Source: Stichopus chloronotus
Lineage: Eukaryota > Echinodermata > Holothuroidea > Aspidochirotida > Stichopodidae
Reading direction: 5' to 3'
NCBI GenBank assembly: GCA_021234535.1
Contig: CM037830.1
Coordinates: 20,267,116-20,331,115 of the forward strand
Length of the DNA: 64,000 bases
The position numbers and the translations under genes are program-made. Below are positions 35,880 through 47,110 of the stretch, in pieces (within the stretch, counting starts at the first letter, position 1; every line of letters begins with the position of its first letter). The notes beneath the pieces are model-generated. The model was not told where the DNA came from. It was given only the letters and a program-made list of their open reading frames with translations, and made no database searches.

Positions 35880-37143
35880 TTAAAGGTTAATCAAGGAGAT
35901 TTCAACGAGATTTTGATAAAGAAAAGGACGAAAAATAGGCATTTGGTTCATAACCGCATTTTTATTGAAAAGGAACCCCGAGAAAAGGTAAACAAATTTA
36001 CAACATGTCAACAATATTCGAAACAGAAAGGAACACCTAGACAAAAAGAAAAACAATAACAATTGACATAGCAACAATGCCTCTTTAGTTAGTTTGTTCT
36101 TAAGTATGTGATGCTGTGGTTCAGTGTACGTGTAATCACTGTACAGTGTGTACGTAACTGCGTGCTACAGAGCATTGTACAGCTACAGGGCCTGATTACT
36201 GATTTTGGATAAAGACAGTGACAGATTTATTGAATATACATTTCGAGAAAAACTTACACATGCTTGATGTCTTACTCTTAGTCCTAACACCAGCAGTAAG
36301 TGGAAGACTTGTTGTGTGCGGACCCTAATTTTCCTGTGAGTGTGAGAGTTCTCAGTGGTAGGCTACGCAAAATTTCCGAACTAGGCCTAAGTTAATTCAA
36401 CAAAGAAGAAGGATTGCAAATGACCAAAACGTTACTGTCAAAACACTGCTGTAAGATCACTTTATTCTGGGTTGGGATAACTCATGTCAAGGCCTTCCCT
36501 GTTTAATGTTTTTTTTTCCACCATATAGGGCCTAATGTTGTGTTTTATTAAGTGAACCTTTGTTAACTGAATTTTAGGTGAGGGGATGACATGAAACCCC
36601 CTTTCCAATGTTGCTCTATAGAAGTCCAAGATTGTAGGTTGTGGAGTTCTCTGTCCTTAAGAATATTAATCCGTTGGTTGTATGGAGACCCTTCCAGATG
36701 GCGATGTATTGCAGTCCTTAGTCCTCTTTAGGATTTTCTTGCATAAGGAAATGTTTTTAACATCTCAGCAGAATTCTACAAAGAAGGAAAGCTTACTCAA
36801 ACTATCAAACTTTCAAAGGTGTTCAAAATATTCTGAAACTTCCACCCGACACAATTATGATATTTAGGTGAGATTACACTACGTCAGAAGAATTACCACT
36901 GACAGCATACTATGCTTTTGTTACGTAGATTTACCTACATTTACATTTTACTTTTGAGCAGGCCTTAGGCGGGGCCTAGGTGACGTTAGAACTGAGAACT
37001 AAGAACTTGAAATAGAACATTATTTCCCTAAGTGTAGGCCTGTCACTAGTAACACTGTATTAGCCATTGTTTTGTGCAAGATATAGCAGACTGAAAACAC
37101 ACTGTCGATCTACAGTTTTGTATGTAGTGTGTGTGAATACACT
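35880..37143. other. 1.26 kb block present only in copy B
   Basis: Copy A is continuous across the matching point (about 9193-9225). The block has no recognisable coding exon, and I could not identify inverted termini. It may be an insertion or a segment lost from A. Confidence 0.55.
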
Positions 37144-37340
37144 AACCTCATTAACGAGACATGATTTTTTTTCACTAGACATCGTTAAAAATGATGCCTC
37201 ATAGTAACATTTAATGGTATGTGACTACATTCAATTCAGGGTGTAAAATTGTTCCTCCAATGAGCACACCTTTTCATAATCACGTGATGGTTCATTTGAT
37301 GCTGGTATGAATACATCGAACATTGTCGAAACAGATGTTG

Positions 37341-37491
37341 AATAGACAGATAGACAGATAGGCAGATAGGCAGATAGGCAGATAGGCAGATAGGCAGATA
37401 GGCAGATAGACAGATAGACAGATAGACAGATAGACAGATAGACAGATAGACAGATAGACAGATAGACAGATAGACAGATAGACAGATAGAC

Positions 37492-37522
<31 letters not shown>

Positions 37523-37543
37523 TAGATAGATAGATAGATAGAT
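37341..37543 (+). repeat. GATA/GACA microsatellite
   Basis: About 200 bp of 4- and 8-bp units (AGATAGGC, AGATAGAC, then GACA, then GATA), pure enough for replication slippage. Copy A has no such array. The minus-strand frame of alternating leucine, serine, valine and tyrosine across it is an artefact of the repeat. Confidence 0.95.
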
Positions 37544-37570
37544 GAATTCTGGTAGAAGGCACGTGAGTGC

Positions 37571-37897
37571 CTATATGGCCAGCTCTTCTTCTGTAAAATC
37601 TTGTGTGAATAACGGAGAGGTATATTTCTCGAGGATTTCCTTATAATTAAAACGAACAGGAAGGTTTTTCCAATAATTATCTACTCTCCTTTCAAATATT
37701 GCTACACTAGGTGCATGGCTGTCTTTTGCACGGGAAAAATGCTCAGTGCTTTGTAACACGAAGGCATGTTGTGATATCGTTGCGTAATCATTTATATCAT
37801 TTCTTCGACGGAAATCTCTTCGATGGGGACTCACAAGTATGTGTACGATGTCCTTTTCTTTCATTTGACTTATGTTGTGCATGATACTACAGATCAC
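37571..37897 (-). pseudogene. Possible LINE reverse-transcriptase C-terminal fragment
   Basis: A 108-codon minus-strand frame ends with AIFERRVDNYWKNLPVRF and NYKEIL, which resembles the end of the polyprotein of many invertebrate non-LTR retrotransposons (an F-x-x-R-L/V-D-x-x-W block followed by a Y/F-N-Y or Y-D-Y block). The preceding part contains RRRNDINDYATIS and a VLQSTEHF segment. No polymerase or endonuclease motifs are near, and copy A has a disrupted version. This could also be a chance resemblance. Confidence 0.35.
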
Positions 37898-38308
37898 GGT
37901 AACAAACTTTCCATTTCAATTTTACTGGGTAATATAAATTAATACTTCACTGAAAAATTGAAAAGTATGAAACACATCTCTGAAAGTATTCAAACATGTA
38001 TCTTGTCCTGGCATTTCATTTTTTTTCTTTGGTCCAGACGTTACATGCATATTGTCATTCTGTGCACGCCGAAGTGCTACAATACGTAAATAAACTTGGG
38101 GGAGTTTTGTTGTCAATTTATTTGGTAAAGGGATGAACCAACTCATGTTTTTAATCTGCCAGAAGCTTGTGTGAAAATCAAGGGGATTGCAGTTTAGAAG
38201 GAGATACAACAGAAATACTTTCCTTTCATGCAGGTCCGTGGCCGAGCCATCGCGGCCACTTTGTGACTATTCAGTAAAAGTAATAACAAAACTTCATGAT
38301 GTATTTTT

Positions 38309-38456
38309 ATCTCATCGCCCTATAGGGGCTATATGAGATATTGTAGTCACTTGGCTAGTGGAGCTATATATTGTACTGTGCACCCATGGGAGAATGGTTG
38401 CCATGAAAACGCTTGGAGTGGATGAGTAGCGACACCCCAGGGGTACCCCATGGCAG
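38309..38456 (+). mobile_element. 5' fragment of the TATCTCATCGCC element (copy B)
   Basis: About 148 bp closely matching the first part of the element at 22722-23388. It occupies a place where copy A (10187-10322) has unrelated sequence. The tandem internal units and right end are missing. Confidence 0.7.
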
Positions 38457-39377
38457 AGAAACGTGATATAACTGAATCGACAACATTACAAGTCATTACA
38501 AGTCTTTTTTTTATTTTTACCGTTTGGAGGATTCTTTACTCAATATCATACCACATGTAGCGACATTGAGTTCATTCCAATGAGGTAGATCCCCTCTGCC
38601 TCACTAAGACCCTAGAGCTTTACTCAGGACAATGATGGCGCTTCTCACGTTTTACCAAGTGCTTAGACCTGATGTCACCAACCCCCCCCCCCTCCCGTCC
38701 CTTATTTTCTTATTTTTTTTGTTGCAAAAGTGAAAGGGAGGCAGCAACCTAGGTAGGATATCTGTCCCATCCAGGAGTATTCTTATCTACAAATTCTCGA
38801 AGGTGTCTTTCGGCTAAGATAGTCCACATTTTTATCAAGTACGTAAGTGACGGTAGGCCCCACTTAAATCCCCCTCCCACAATACAGGAAAAGCTCGTCC
38901 GCGCCATCCACTGGTTTTTGCGCTTCCTTGGGGTGTTTCTGCTCCCCCACCCGCTATAGTGACGGTTGCTGGCTAAGGGCCTGCTTTGATGTAAATTAAT
39001 TTTTGCTGAGATAATCTGCTTTGAATTTTTTCAACACTTTCAGATTCAATCTGCCTAAAAGATATTATCAACTTCTCATAAAAGGGTTCATGTCTTCTGG
39101 TCAGTGATACGTTGCATTGGAATACTTTTCTTCTTCGGAAACGTTCCGACGTCTATCAGAGTCAGATAAAATGATGTTGTGTAACAAGCTGAAAATATGC
39201 ACTTTCTTCAACTTGCGGAAGTGTGCAAAAATTTGAAAGTGAATTCTATATAGATCTTGCAGTGACGTCACGTTCCCCCATGGAAACGCCTTATTGGATG
39301 GAAAACAAATCAATATGCTTTCATAAGTGGGCGCCGGGCAGTACAGTACCGTAAGGTGATGTACTACTGCTTATTAC

Positions 39378-39483
39378 CAACGCGTCTGCTTCTTTCTCCA
39401 TTTGCGGGAAATAGGTGGAACGTCAGCCCGAGCTTCTTGCCTCTCCGACTGGTACAGCCTACGACTACGCAGTTAAGGACCAT
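39378..39483 (-). pseudogene. THAP zinc-finger domain, first exon (copy B)
   Basis: An ATG at 39483 opens MVLNCVVVGCTSRRGKK, followed by FHLFPANGERSRR. This is the canonical beginning of a THAP domain (initiator close to the first zinc cysteine, C-x4-C, F-x-x-FP). A GT donor (GTAATA) follows at 39377, the usual place of an exon end in THAP genes; without splicing the frame stops four codons later. No second exon with the C-x2-H pair or AVPTIF motif was found to the left. It may be the first exon of a lost THAP gene or transposase; copy A has lost the ATG. Confidence 0.5.
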
Positions 39484-40812
39484 TTGCCCCCCTGTGACCT
39501 GTTATGCAATGGCAAACATGAAAATATTGTAATAACCACCGCGCAGTGTTACTGAAACAGTAAGACCTAGTTACGCGAAACACTCATTCCATCCAGTATG
39601 GCGGCGTAACAACAGTTACTAATTATGACGTCACGTGCAAAACCTCTGTAGTAAATTATGATGCTAATGACCGTTTTCATCACTTGCATGTGACCAAAGG
39701 TCTGTGCCTTAATGCTATAAACCAGTCGTTCTGAATTGTCAGACTTCTTCGTAGTATAGCTCCATGGTCAGAGAGTAGTCCCGATCTGGCTGTCGGCAAC
39801 CACCCTTATCAAAGCTTTTTTTCCATAGTCCTTTTCATAGGTTATTAGCAGTTGCAAAGAAAGATTACTTTGTGCTCTAAATCCTTCTCACCCCTTTATA
39901 AATTGAAACTTTTAGCGCCAGGAAAATCTGAACGGATTAGCCTAAGATGACCTTTTCAATGCATCTCCTCCAGTTTGCAATTGCACCTCCCTGGAACCCC
40001 AAACACTCTGTACAAAAAAGATCCAAAGGGGGCTCATTCAGTTGCTTCACATAATTCATGAAATTGTTTCACACTCCTTGAGCATCACTCATATGTTGAT
40101 GGTAAATGTTTAAACTAAGAGATTCTGAACATCTGACACACAAGTGAAGCAACATTGATAGGGAAAATAACGACAAATATCTCTCATTTCAAATCTGTGA
40201 CCAGTCACTCAAGTTCTTCCATGACTAGGCATTAGCCACGGGGAACACGTGTTCATAAAAGCTATGATTTTCTAACATTTTCAGTGACTGTAGAACCATG
40301 TTTAGCCTGGCCGATTATGTCTAATAACAATGTCTTTTTTATGTTTTTATCAATACCCGAACTCATTGTGTCCTTACTGTCGTGTATGAACTAGACAAGA
40401 AGTCCAGTTGTTTAAAGTACGTTGAAGAAAGAAATTGAATACCAGAAATGGTTATGACGTGCTTCCTTAAGAGCCTAGACTGATGGCTCTGACCAATCAA
40501 AATGTGACTTCTCCCACCCCGCCCCACCCCCACCCCCCATATTGGCCAAGATCTGTAAATCGATCTCTCTGACTGTGTGTAATATATAGCGCCGCTTGTT
40601 CTATCATAATCCCTGTCGACTATACTTCAAAAGTGAAGTCATAAATTTGATCCGTTATGTTGTCATTTTAGAAATTTAATTTCACAGACTTTCATGCAGG
40701 TCTAACAAAAATCACTATAGCTCAGCTTAGTGGCAAAGCTTAGATAGGGTCGAAATTTATTAGATTTAAAAATTTGAGATTAATGGTTCTTTTTTTTCTT
40801 TCTCGGTAGACC

Positions 40813-43800
40813 ATGAACAGATCAATCTGCCTCGACGAGTGTGAACGTACATCACGTGTGTTTCTCTGGTGTCCCCCGAGAAGTCTTTCCACGTGTCTTA
40901 CCAAATGCATCAGCTTTGTAGAGGGGATGCAAATTTGGTTTGAACCTTACACCAACTGCTACGAAAATTCGACGTTAAGAAACCCAATGTTTCAACCAGG
41001 GAATCAAAAGATGTCTGCGTATCGCAAGAGATATTACGAACACAAGAAACTATGGGATGGCTTAGTTGGTTGTCTTGAGCAAATGGAGGACCTTTATGAG
41101 GAAGGAAAATTCACGTAAGTACTACATATTAAAGGTCATGTGACACGAAGATGACGTTTTGGAGGACTGGGTGCATTCAGCATTGAAATTGTATAAAATT
41201 GCCACAAACTCCATCAATATCCGTCAAAGATTGACCAATTTACAGGCAAATTAGTGTCTCACAGCTGTATCATGAATAAACATTGGCTAGAGTATGCAAA
41301 TTTGTGACGTCAAGAGATGGACTCCTATGATGTGTTTTATGATAATCATTTGTTTATGTAACCTTTGTTTCAAGGACATTTGAGAATTTTGTATGCCCAG
41401 AGATTTTTATTTTGGATTAATTTTGGAAAAATTTGTTACACTTACCAATGTGAAACTTAGTAACTAAGTGGCAAAATATATAGGCTTAACAAAATACTGA
41501 CATTGTGCATGCAACAGTCCATGTCATCTGTCAAGCATTTTTGTGAAACTTGAGAAGTCATGACTCAAAAACGATAAAAGATGTAAAAAAAAAATTGCAA
41601 CCAATTTTTCACTTAGTGTTTTAATTTGCAACTTCTGAATGAAGGGTGCTCCTTTCTAGAAGCATGTCATTTGAAGAATAATCTCATTCGCTTGGAGAGA
41701 GGGTTTGAGTGTTTGATTTACAGCTGTGTCGTGTTATACTGAGTTTGCTTTCATATGTTTGTTCCAGCTGAATTACTGTTTGACCAATTGAGTTAGTATT
41801 TTGATCCACTGAGTCACAGTTCGGAAATAAGCGTGACGTTAACAGAATTGTAAAGTCGTCTGAACGAACAAGAGCTTCAAGTAAATCGTAGCTGGAAAAG
41901 CAACGGAACAAAACTCATTATCTGTACATATATTCTGGATTGGTTTCAACTTAGTTCTCATTTCTGTTTTGACTGTGGTAGGGAGTAGACGTGGTAGCTA
42001 CCAATGCCCTTTCATCGAAATAATGATTTAACTTGAAACAGGCGTGGACCTTAAATTACATATACTGATTAGAAAGCCTTAGAGCGCTGTGATGTTGTTG
42101 ACCAAATTATAAACTTGTTATGGAAAGAGTACACACACAATGAAGTATAAGTTACTATAGTCCCTTTCTAAGGAAAACTATGGACGACTCTCAGTGTTTG
42201 ATATTTTGAATGTCTTTCAAGATGGATATGAAACAATGGTTATTTTAAAGAAGAGTTTCTGCAACCGAAAGTGTCCTGTCACCGTCGCTTAGCGTTCGTA
42301 GAGGTCTTAATACCAATTGAGGGGAACTAATTATTTTAGTTTGTAAAGTCTCCACACATAAAACAGCCCTAGTTGAGACGTTTATTCAAGAAATTGCTTC
42401 TATAGACTTTAATCAGCAAGTAATCAAAATTTTACAAAATAATTCGACAAATAGCAAGCTTTTTTTTTCAATTCTGTGAGTAACCGGAGTGAAATCTGTG
42501 TGCGTAAACGACGTCAACCAGTGCGTCACTGGCGTTGGTGCCGGTGAGTAACCGGCGTCAATTCTCTGTGCGTCATCAAAGGTCAACCGGTTCGTCACCA
42601 GGGAGCTTTCAATTTGTACGTCCACTAGTCGACTGCTACGACACAGCAAGATTGTTAGTTCATTTTTAGCCAGTGCGCACATGTCACGTCGTTTTCTTCG
42701 TCCAGTAATCAAATCGAGAACCTGTGAACCGTGGTTTTGACGTGCTCGATTTGGCCAGCGGAGGAGGTAGACCACATGACACAAGCGCATAGGCTCAAAA
42801 TGACGTAATAATAGTAGCAGTCGACTGTTGGACGTACAAATCCGAAGCTCCCTATTAGCGTTGGTACACGTGCGTAACCGATCTTAAATCTTCCTGACCT
42901 CTGAAGTTGTACCTTGGGCCCTAAATCCCTGGCTCAGGTTTGAAAATCCGTACCTGCGGCAACACCATATCTAATTGACTGTACCATAGATTTCTGAGAT
43001 CCCAAAGACCTGAAAATCAAGCCTCAGTACCTGCTTTTCGAAAATGTCTAGTTCCACACGGCATGAACGAAGTGTTGTCCGCTACAACTGTGGGCGCCTG
43101 TCTTTAACTCCCTAAGCTTTTCCTTGGCTTCATAATCCCGAGCCCAAATTAATCAATCCGTGTCAGTACAACTCCAGGAATTTATCGTTCTTTGGACGCC
43201 CTCCTAACCCCTCCTACGTGTTAGACCTGGCCCGGAAAAGAAAGCCTTCTTATCACGTGTTTACTGTGCTTTCCTACGAGGAGGTATTGTGTGAGTTGAC
43301 TCTCATGTCTTGCTTCGGAGTGTTATGTCTACCTAGAGTGACTGTCACTCTTCTGTCTCACACTTCCCCTTTCTTTCCACCTCTCTCTCCACTCCTCCAT
43401 CTCTCTCTCTCTTCTGAGTTTCGGTCCGTCAGAGGTCAGGTTGTATTCAAAGAAACTACAAGTGGACACAAAGACACCCAGTGGTTACATAAAAAAGCCA
43501 ACCTTATAAGCACAAATGCACTAGAGGGGAAACGCTTTAAAATACAAGAGTTTAAAGGATAAATACAGGAATCTAGTACCGAAATAAAAACAAAAAATTG
43601 ATATTTCTCTCAGCATGTCCTTTATTCCATATTATACACACCGGAGCGCTAAAGGGTATAGAAAAGTATTGATATTTTCAAATGTGAGCTCACATCACAA
43701 TTGTAACGGATTGAGAGTTAAGTCCATATTCACACTTTGCTTTTATTCTTTTGCATTAAGGTATCCGTGGGTTAAACACCAGTTGGAAAACATCAAAGCA

Positions 43801-44421
43801 AAGTATGTCTTTGTGAAAGACTTAACTTATGCTATTGAGGGCGTCCCAATCCCAGAATACTACCCGGATGCTCCTTTCCAGGAAACGTTTCTAATCAGAC
43901 ACCCAAGGAAAGTGTTCACTTCTTTCAAAACGGCAGTATGCAACGAATTCGGTGAGAGTCAACCAAAAATGGGAAACAGTGACATCATCAACGACTTTCC
44001 CATATATCGCCCACAACATTTCTATCGGCAATTGTATGAAAGGTGGCAAACGGTCAAAAGCACCACGGGGAAGGTACCCGTTGTCATCGATGTAGATAAA
44101 CTGCTTATGGATCCAGAAAGCATCCTTCATCAGTATTTCAAAGAAATCGGTTTTCCGTGGAACAAGAGTTTGCTATCTTGGGATCCTAGTCCGAAAATAA
44201 TTATTCGATGGCACAGCACCCACAGGAAAATGCTGACTGCCAACGAAAATATATGGTTGAAGAAAGCTGTACAGAGTAGCTGCTTCCTCACAGAGCAACA
44301 TCAAGAAAGCAACATCAAGAATCCGATGGACTCGAAGGAAAAATCTTCAAGAGATATCGAAATCTGTGTAAATGAATCCATTCGCTTCTATAGTGAAATG
44401 GAAAAACATGCTCTAAGATAA
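40813..44421 (+). CDS. P-loop sulfotransferase-like protein, copy B (two coding exons)
   Basis: Exon 1 is 40813-41114 and exon 2 is 43761-44421, joined in phase 2, for 320 residues. Exon lengths (302 and 661 nt) are identical to copy A. The PAPS loop (residues 16-29) is unchanged, and the 3'-phosphate motif reads FLIRHPRKVFTSFK. By my count 7 of 101 exon-1 residues and 19 of 219 exon-2 residues differ from copy A. Some changes are non-conservative and clustered (A47T, I48N, and a TAE to IPE change near residues 131-133), which may affect acceptor binding. The intron is longer than in A because of the 41973-43122 block. The exon 2 acceptor reads ATTAAG, weaker than A's TTCAG. Reaction and location as for copy A: sulfate transfer from PAPS to an unknown acceptor, probably cytosolic. 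No disabling change was seen. Confidence 0.87.
41129..41671 (+). mobile_element. piggyBac-like MITE in sulfotransferase intron (copy B)
   Basis: Same element and position as 16138-16683. The left TTAA and terminus are kept, but the right terminus is lost by a small deletion after the CATGTCAT block. It can no longer move. Confidence 0.7.
41973..43122. other. 1.15 kb intronic block present only in copy B
   Basis: Copy A is continuous across this point (about 16995-17005). The block contains a complete palindromic MITE (42600-42856); the rest, including several CCGG(T/C)GA-TAACCGG-like words at 42480-42600, is unrecognised. No coding exon is seen. Confidence 0.6.
42600..42856. mobile_element. 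Complete palindromic MITE with GGGAGCTT termini
   Basis: About 257 bp with long inverted ends: AGGGAGCTTTCAATTTGTAC at the left is mirrored by GTACAAATCCGAAGCTCCCT at the right, and the homology extends inward through GTCGACTG. The centre also has inverted character. No transposase frame. Target-site duplication is not obvious. A half-copy lies at 34538-34683. Confidence 0.7.
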
Positions 44422-44476
44422 CTTAACATTGTATTCAGACTTTAGTACGCCTTCAGCTAGTTGCATGTACAAGGTT

Positions 44477-44760
44477 CGTAACAAAGGACAAATACCCCCA
44501 GACGAACACCCCTCACGAATACGCTCTGGACATTATCCTCTCGAACGATTACCCAACGATTAGCGCCTGAATAATAACCGCCAGGACAACTACCATCTGC
44601 ACGAATACCCCTGGACATATATCGCCTAGGACAAAATTCACAACTCATTCACAACTATCCACCCGAACAACTACCTCGGTGGACGAATACCTCCGAAAAA
44701 TATCCCCCCACCCCCGGACAAATAGCACCCTCAAATACCAATCGAACAAATGCCGTTACA
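44477..44760 (+). repeat. Degenerate GGACA-type minisatellite downstream of sulfotransferase B
   Basis: Counterpart of 18355-18610 with indels of whole units; it begins at the same distance after the stop codon. Confidence 0.6.
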
Positions 44761-45036
44761 ATTGTAGACGGACCCAGCGACGGATACGACATGTCTTTTG
44801 TTACAAATTTTGTTGCCTTCCGGCTGATCTCCGAAAACTGTCGGGCGTGTAATTAACCTTACCGAGACGTTTGTCCCCAAGTTATTAACATTTACTATTT
44901 TAATTAAAACTGCAGTAATGTCATTGATTATTTTCTTCGTGAAAAAGCTTAAGTTAATGTTTTAGTGGACTATCCAGTATTGTTTTAGTGAGGCATGACT
45001 CTTAATTAGGCTACATAAGTACAAATTGCAGACTGC

Positions 45037-45042
45037 AATAAA
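45037..45042 (+). promoter_or_regulatory. Candidate polyadenylation signal, sulfotransferase B
   Basis: AATAAA at the position equivalent to 18885-18890 in copy A, about 615 bp after the stop codon. Confidence 0.35.
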
Positions 45043-46957
45043 CTACAAAAGTGACCGAAGCGGTTGAATAGCCAGCGATATAGCCTTCCAAACAGGTGTT
45101 CGTATGTAAACTTTTTTTGTTTGTTTTTCAACGTACACACCGCAAACATTTGCTAACGATTGCAGATTCATCGAATCTAAGATCCAAGGTCTCTATATTT
45201 ATGAGAGTGTCTTCACTTTTGCAGATTGGCTCGAAGAGTTTGAATTTTCATAGATTAAGGAAAAGAAATATTGAGTGCCGTTACCAAGTGCAGTTGGTTT
45301 CGTTGGCATACATGAATTTTAATAGCGTACAACTCGTATGGAACCCAAGCGATTGTTTTCGGACGTTCTTTTTTATTACGAATGCAGTCAGAGCAAGAAG
45401 TGACATTTCAGGTTTTTAGGCACGGCATCTCTCCAAACAAAAACGCTTCGAGAACCTTGATACTGATCAAGGTTTTCATTGTTGCATGATATGAAGAATC
45501 CTGATTATGACAACATTAATAATCTTGAATGACAAAGTAAAGATACTGAAGTTTGCACATTATTGGATAATATCATTTTTTGATGACCAAAAGTGATTTT
45601 TAACACAAAATTTAACACAATATGAATATAATGTGATGGTATATTCGGTTACAGTATATAATATTAGCCACTACTTAGAACAACAAATCCAATGTGGTGT
45701 GGTCCATCTAGGGGACCCGAGGTGCCCAATCTTTTTTATAAGCAAGGTCTACTTTTCAAGTGACCAATCTTCCGAGAACTGCCAGTCCAGTGTACCGTCA
45801 TCGGAAAACCGCAACTGTCGTAGAGTTACACATAAAATCTTATTCCAGTCTTTCCTACACCCCTAAGGGGAGTGGGGGAGGATTGGGATCCATCCACAGT
45901 CTTAAAGTAGACAGCGATCGACTGGTTTGACTGTTTGGACTGTCTGACCTGGTTGGACTGGTTGTACCTCGTGACCGGTGTGGACCGTTTCAGTTCACCG
46001 AAAAAATGAGAAATATTGTGTTTAACAATGCTAGTTCTTAAAGGAGTGCTAACAACCACTTTCAGAGACCAGTGATGATACAGTACAACTGAGGCAGTCA
46101 TTTCGTTTCGTTTCAAATGTCGTTTTGACTCCTGACACCTCACATAACGTACTTAGGAGGCCAGCAATCTGAAAACACTAATAATACAAAACAGCGTGTT
46201 TTGATGATAATTGAAACACTCATGGAGTGAGGGATACCTTGAGTCGTGTAAGAACAGAGCCATGGCCATTATGATAGCGCACTATATACCATATGTAAAT
46301 GATGGCGCCTTCCACATATGACGTACAAAGAATTGCAGATAATATGTAAATGTGCCAAATGACATGCATTGCCGCTTTGTTCGATCTTATCATTCATTTT
46401 TACAGTGCCAAAGAATTCCAGGCAAGCATGTAAGCACAAGCAACACTTCTCCGAGGATATATAAAGTCTAAATATTCATGTATGAGTACATTACGTCATC
46501 GACTGAATCTGTCCATTCATGAGGTAGGTTTCTTTAATCTTGTAAATGTTGGACTAAAAGGTAACCGACGTAATAGAGGGACTCGTCTGATCGAAGACAT
46601 TCCAAACGGGGAATCATAACATGACGAGGTCATTCCTGTCACAGTCTCCTCTGAACCTTTCCAGTTCATTCCTCTTTCTTCCGGAGAATCTGAAGTTGTG
46701 CAGATGACAAACCGTGAATAATGACTGGTTGTAGATTATCTAAAGATTCCAAAAATAGCTCACAAACAACTCTATGTTCACATCACTCACGTCCAGAAGT
46801 AAACAGCAAAGTCTATGTACGGTTAGTCAAGTAAATCTAATGCCACGATTTTTAAATGACGCATATGACAGTAACATGACTATACACAGACGTTCATTAA
46901 TCTTTAGGGGATGTTTTGAAGATGTCAATTGTCTCATGTTAGTGGTATGGTAAGTTA

Positions 46958-47110
46958 CACTCTAAATTCACGATGGTCAAAATTGACCAAAGACTGGTCA
47001 ACTATCTATGCACCGACACAGAGTATGGTCAACTATATGGTCGTAATTTACGTTGACCAATTTGCATCATATTTGGGGTTAGCAATGTTCACCAAAGTGA
47101 ATTTAGAGTG
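46958..47110. mobile_element. Palindromic MITE (copy B)
   Basis: Same element as 21511-21662, with CACTCTAAATTCA-type inverted ends; the right flanking TA is mutated to GA. Confidence 0.7.

Larger units (their letters stand above)
34697..40295 (+). repeat. Segmental duplication copy B, left part
   Basis: Counterpart of 7885-12118. B has additional sequence at about 35880-37143, the GATA/GACA microsatellite with adjoining LINE-like tail at about 37341-37720, and an element fragment at 38309-38456. It is otherwise collinear with A down to small indels. The THAP exon remnant is better preserved here than in A. Confidence 0.85.

Noticed and set aside
37236..37562. 108-codon minus-strand frame rich in Cys, Leu, Ser, Val and Tyr
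   Set aside because: It is the translation of the GATA/GACA microsatellite and is open only because the repeat has no stop in that frame.
42413..42790. 125-codon minus-strand frame in copy B
   Set aside because: It spans a palindromic MITE and flanking unrecognised sequence; no domain is recognisable.
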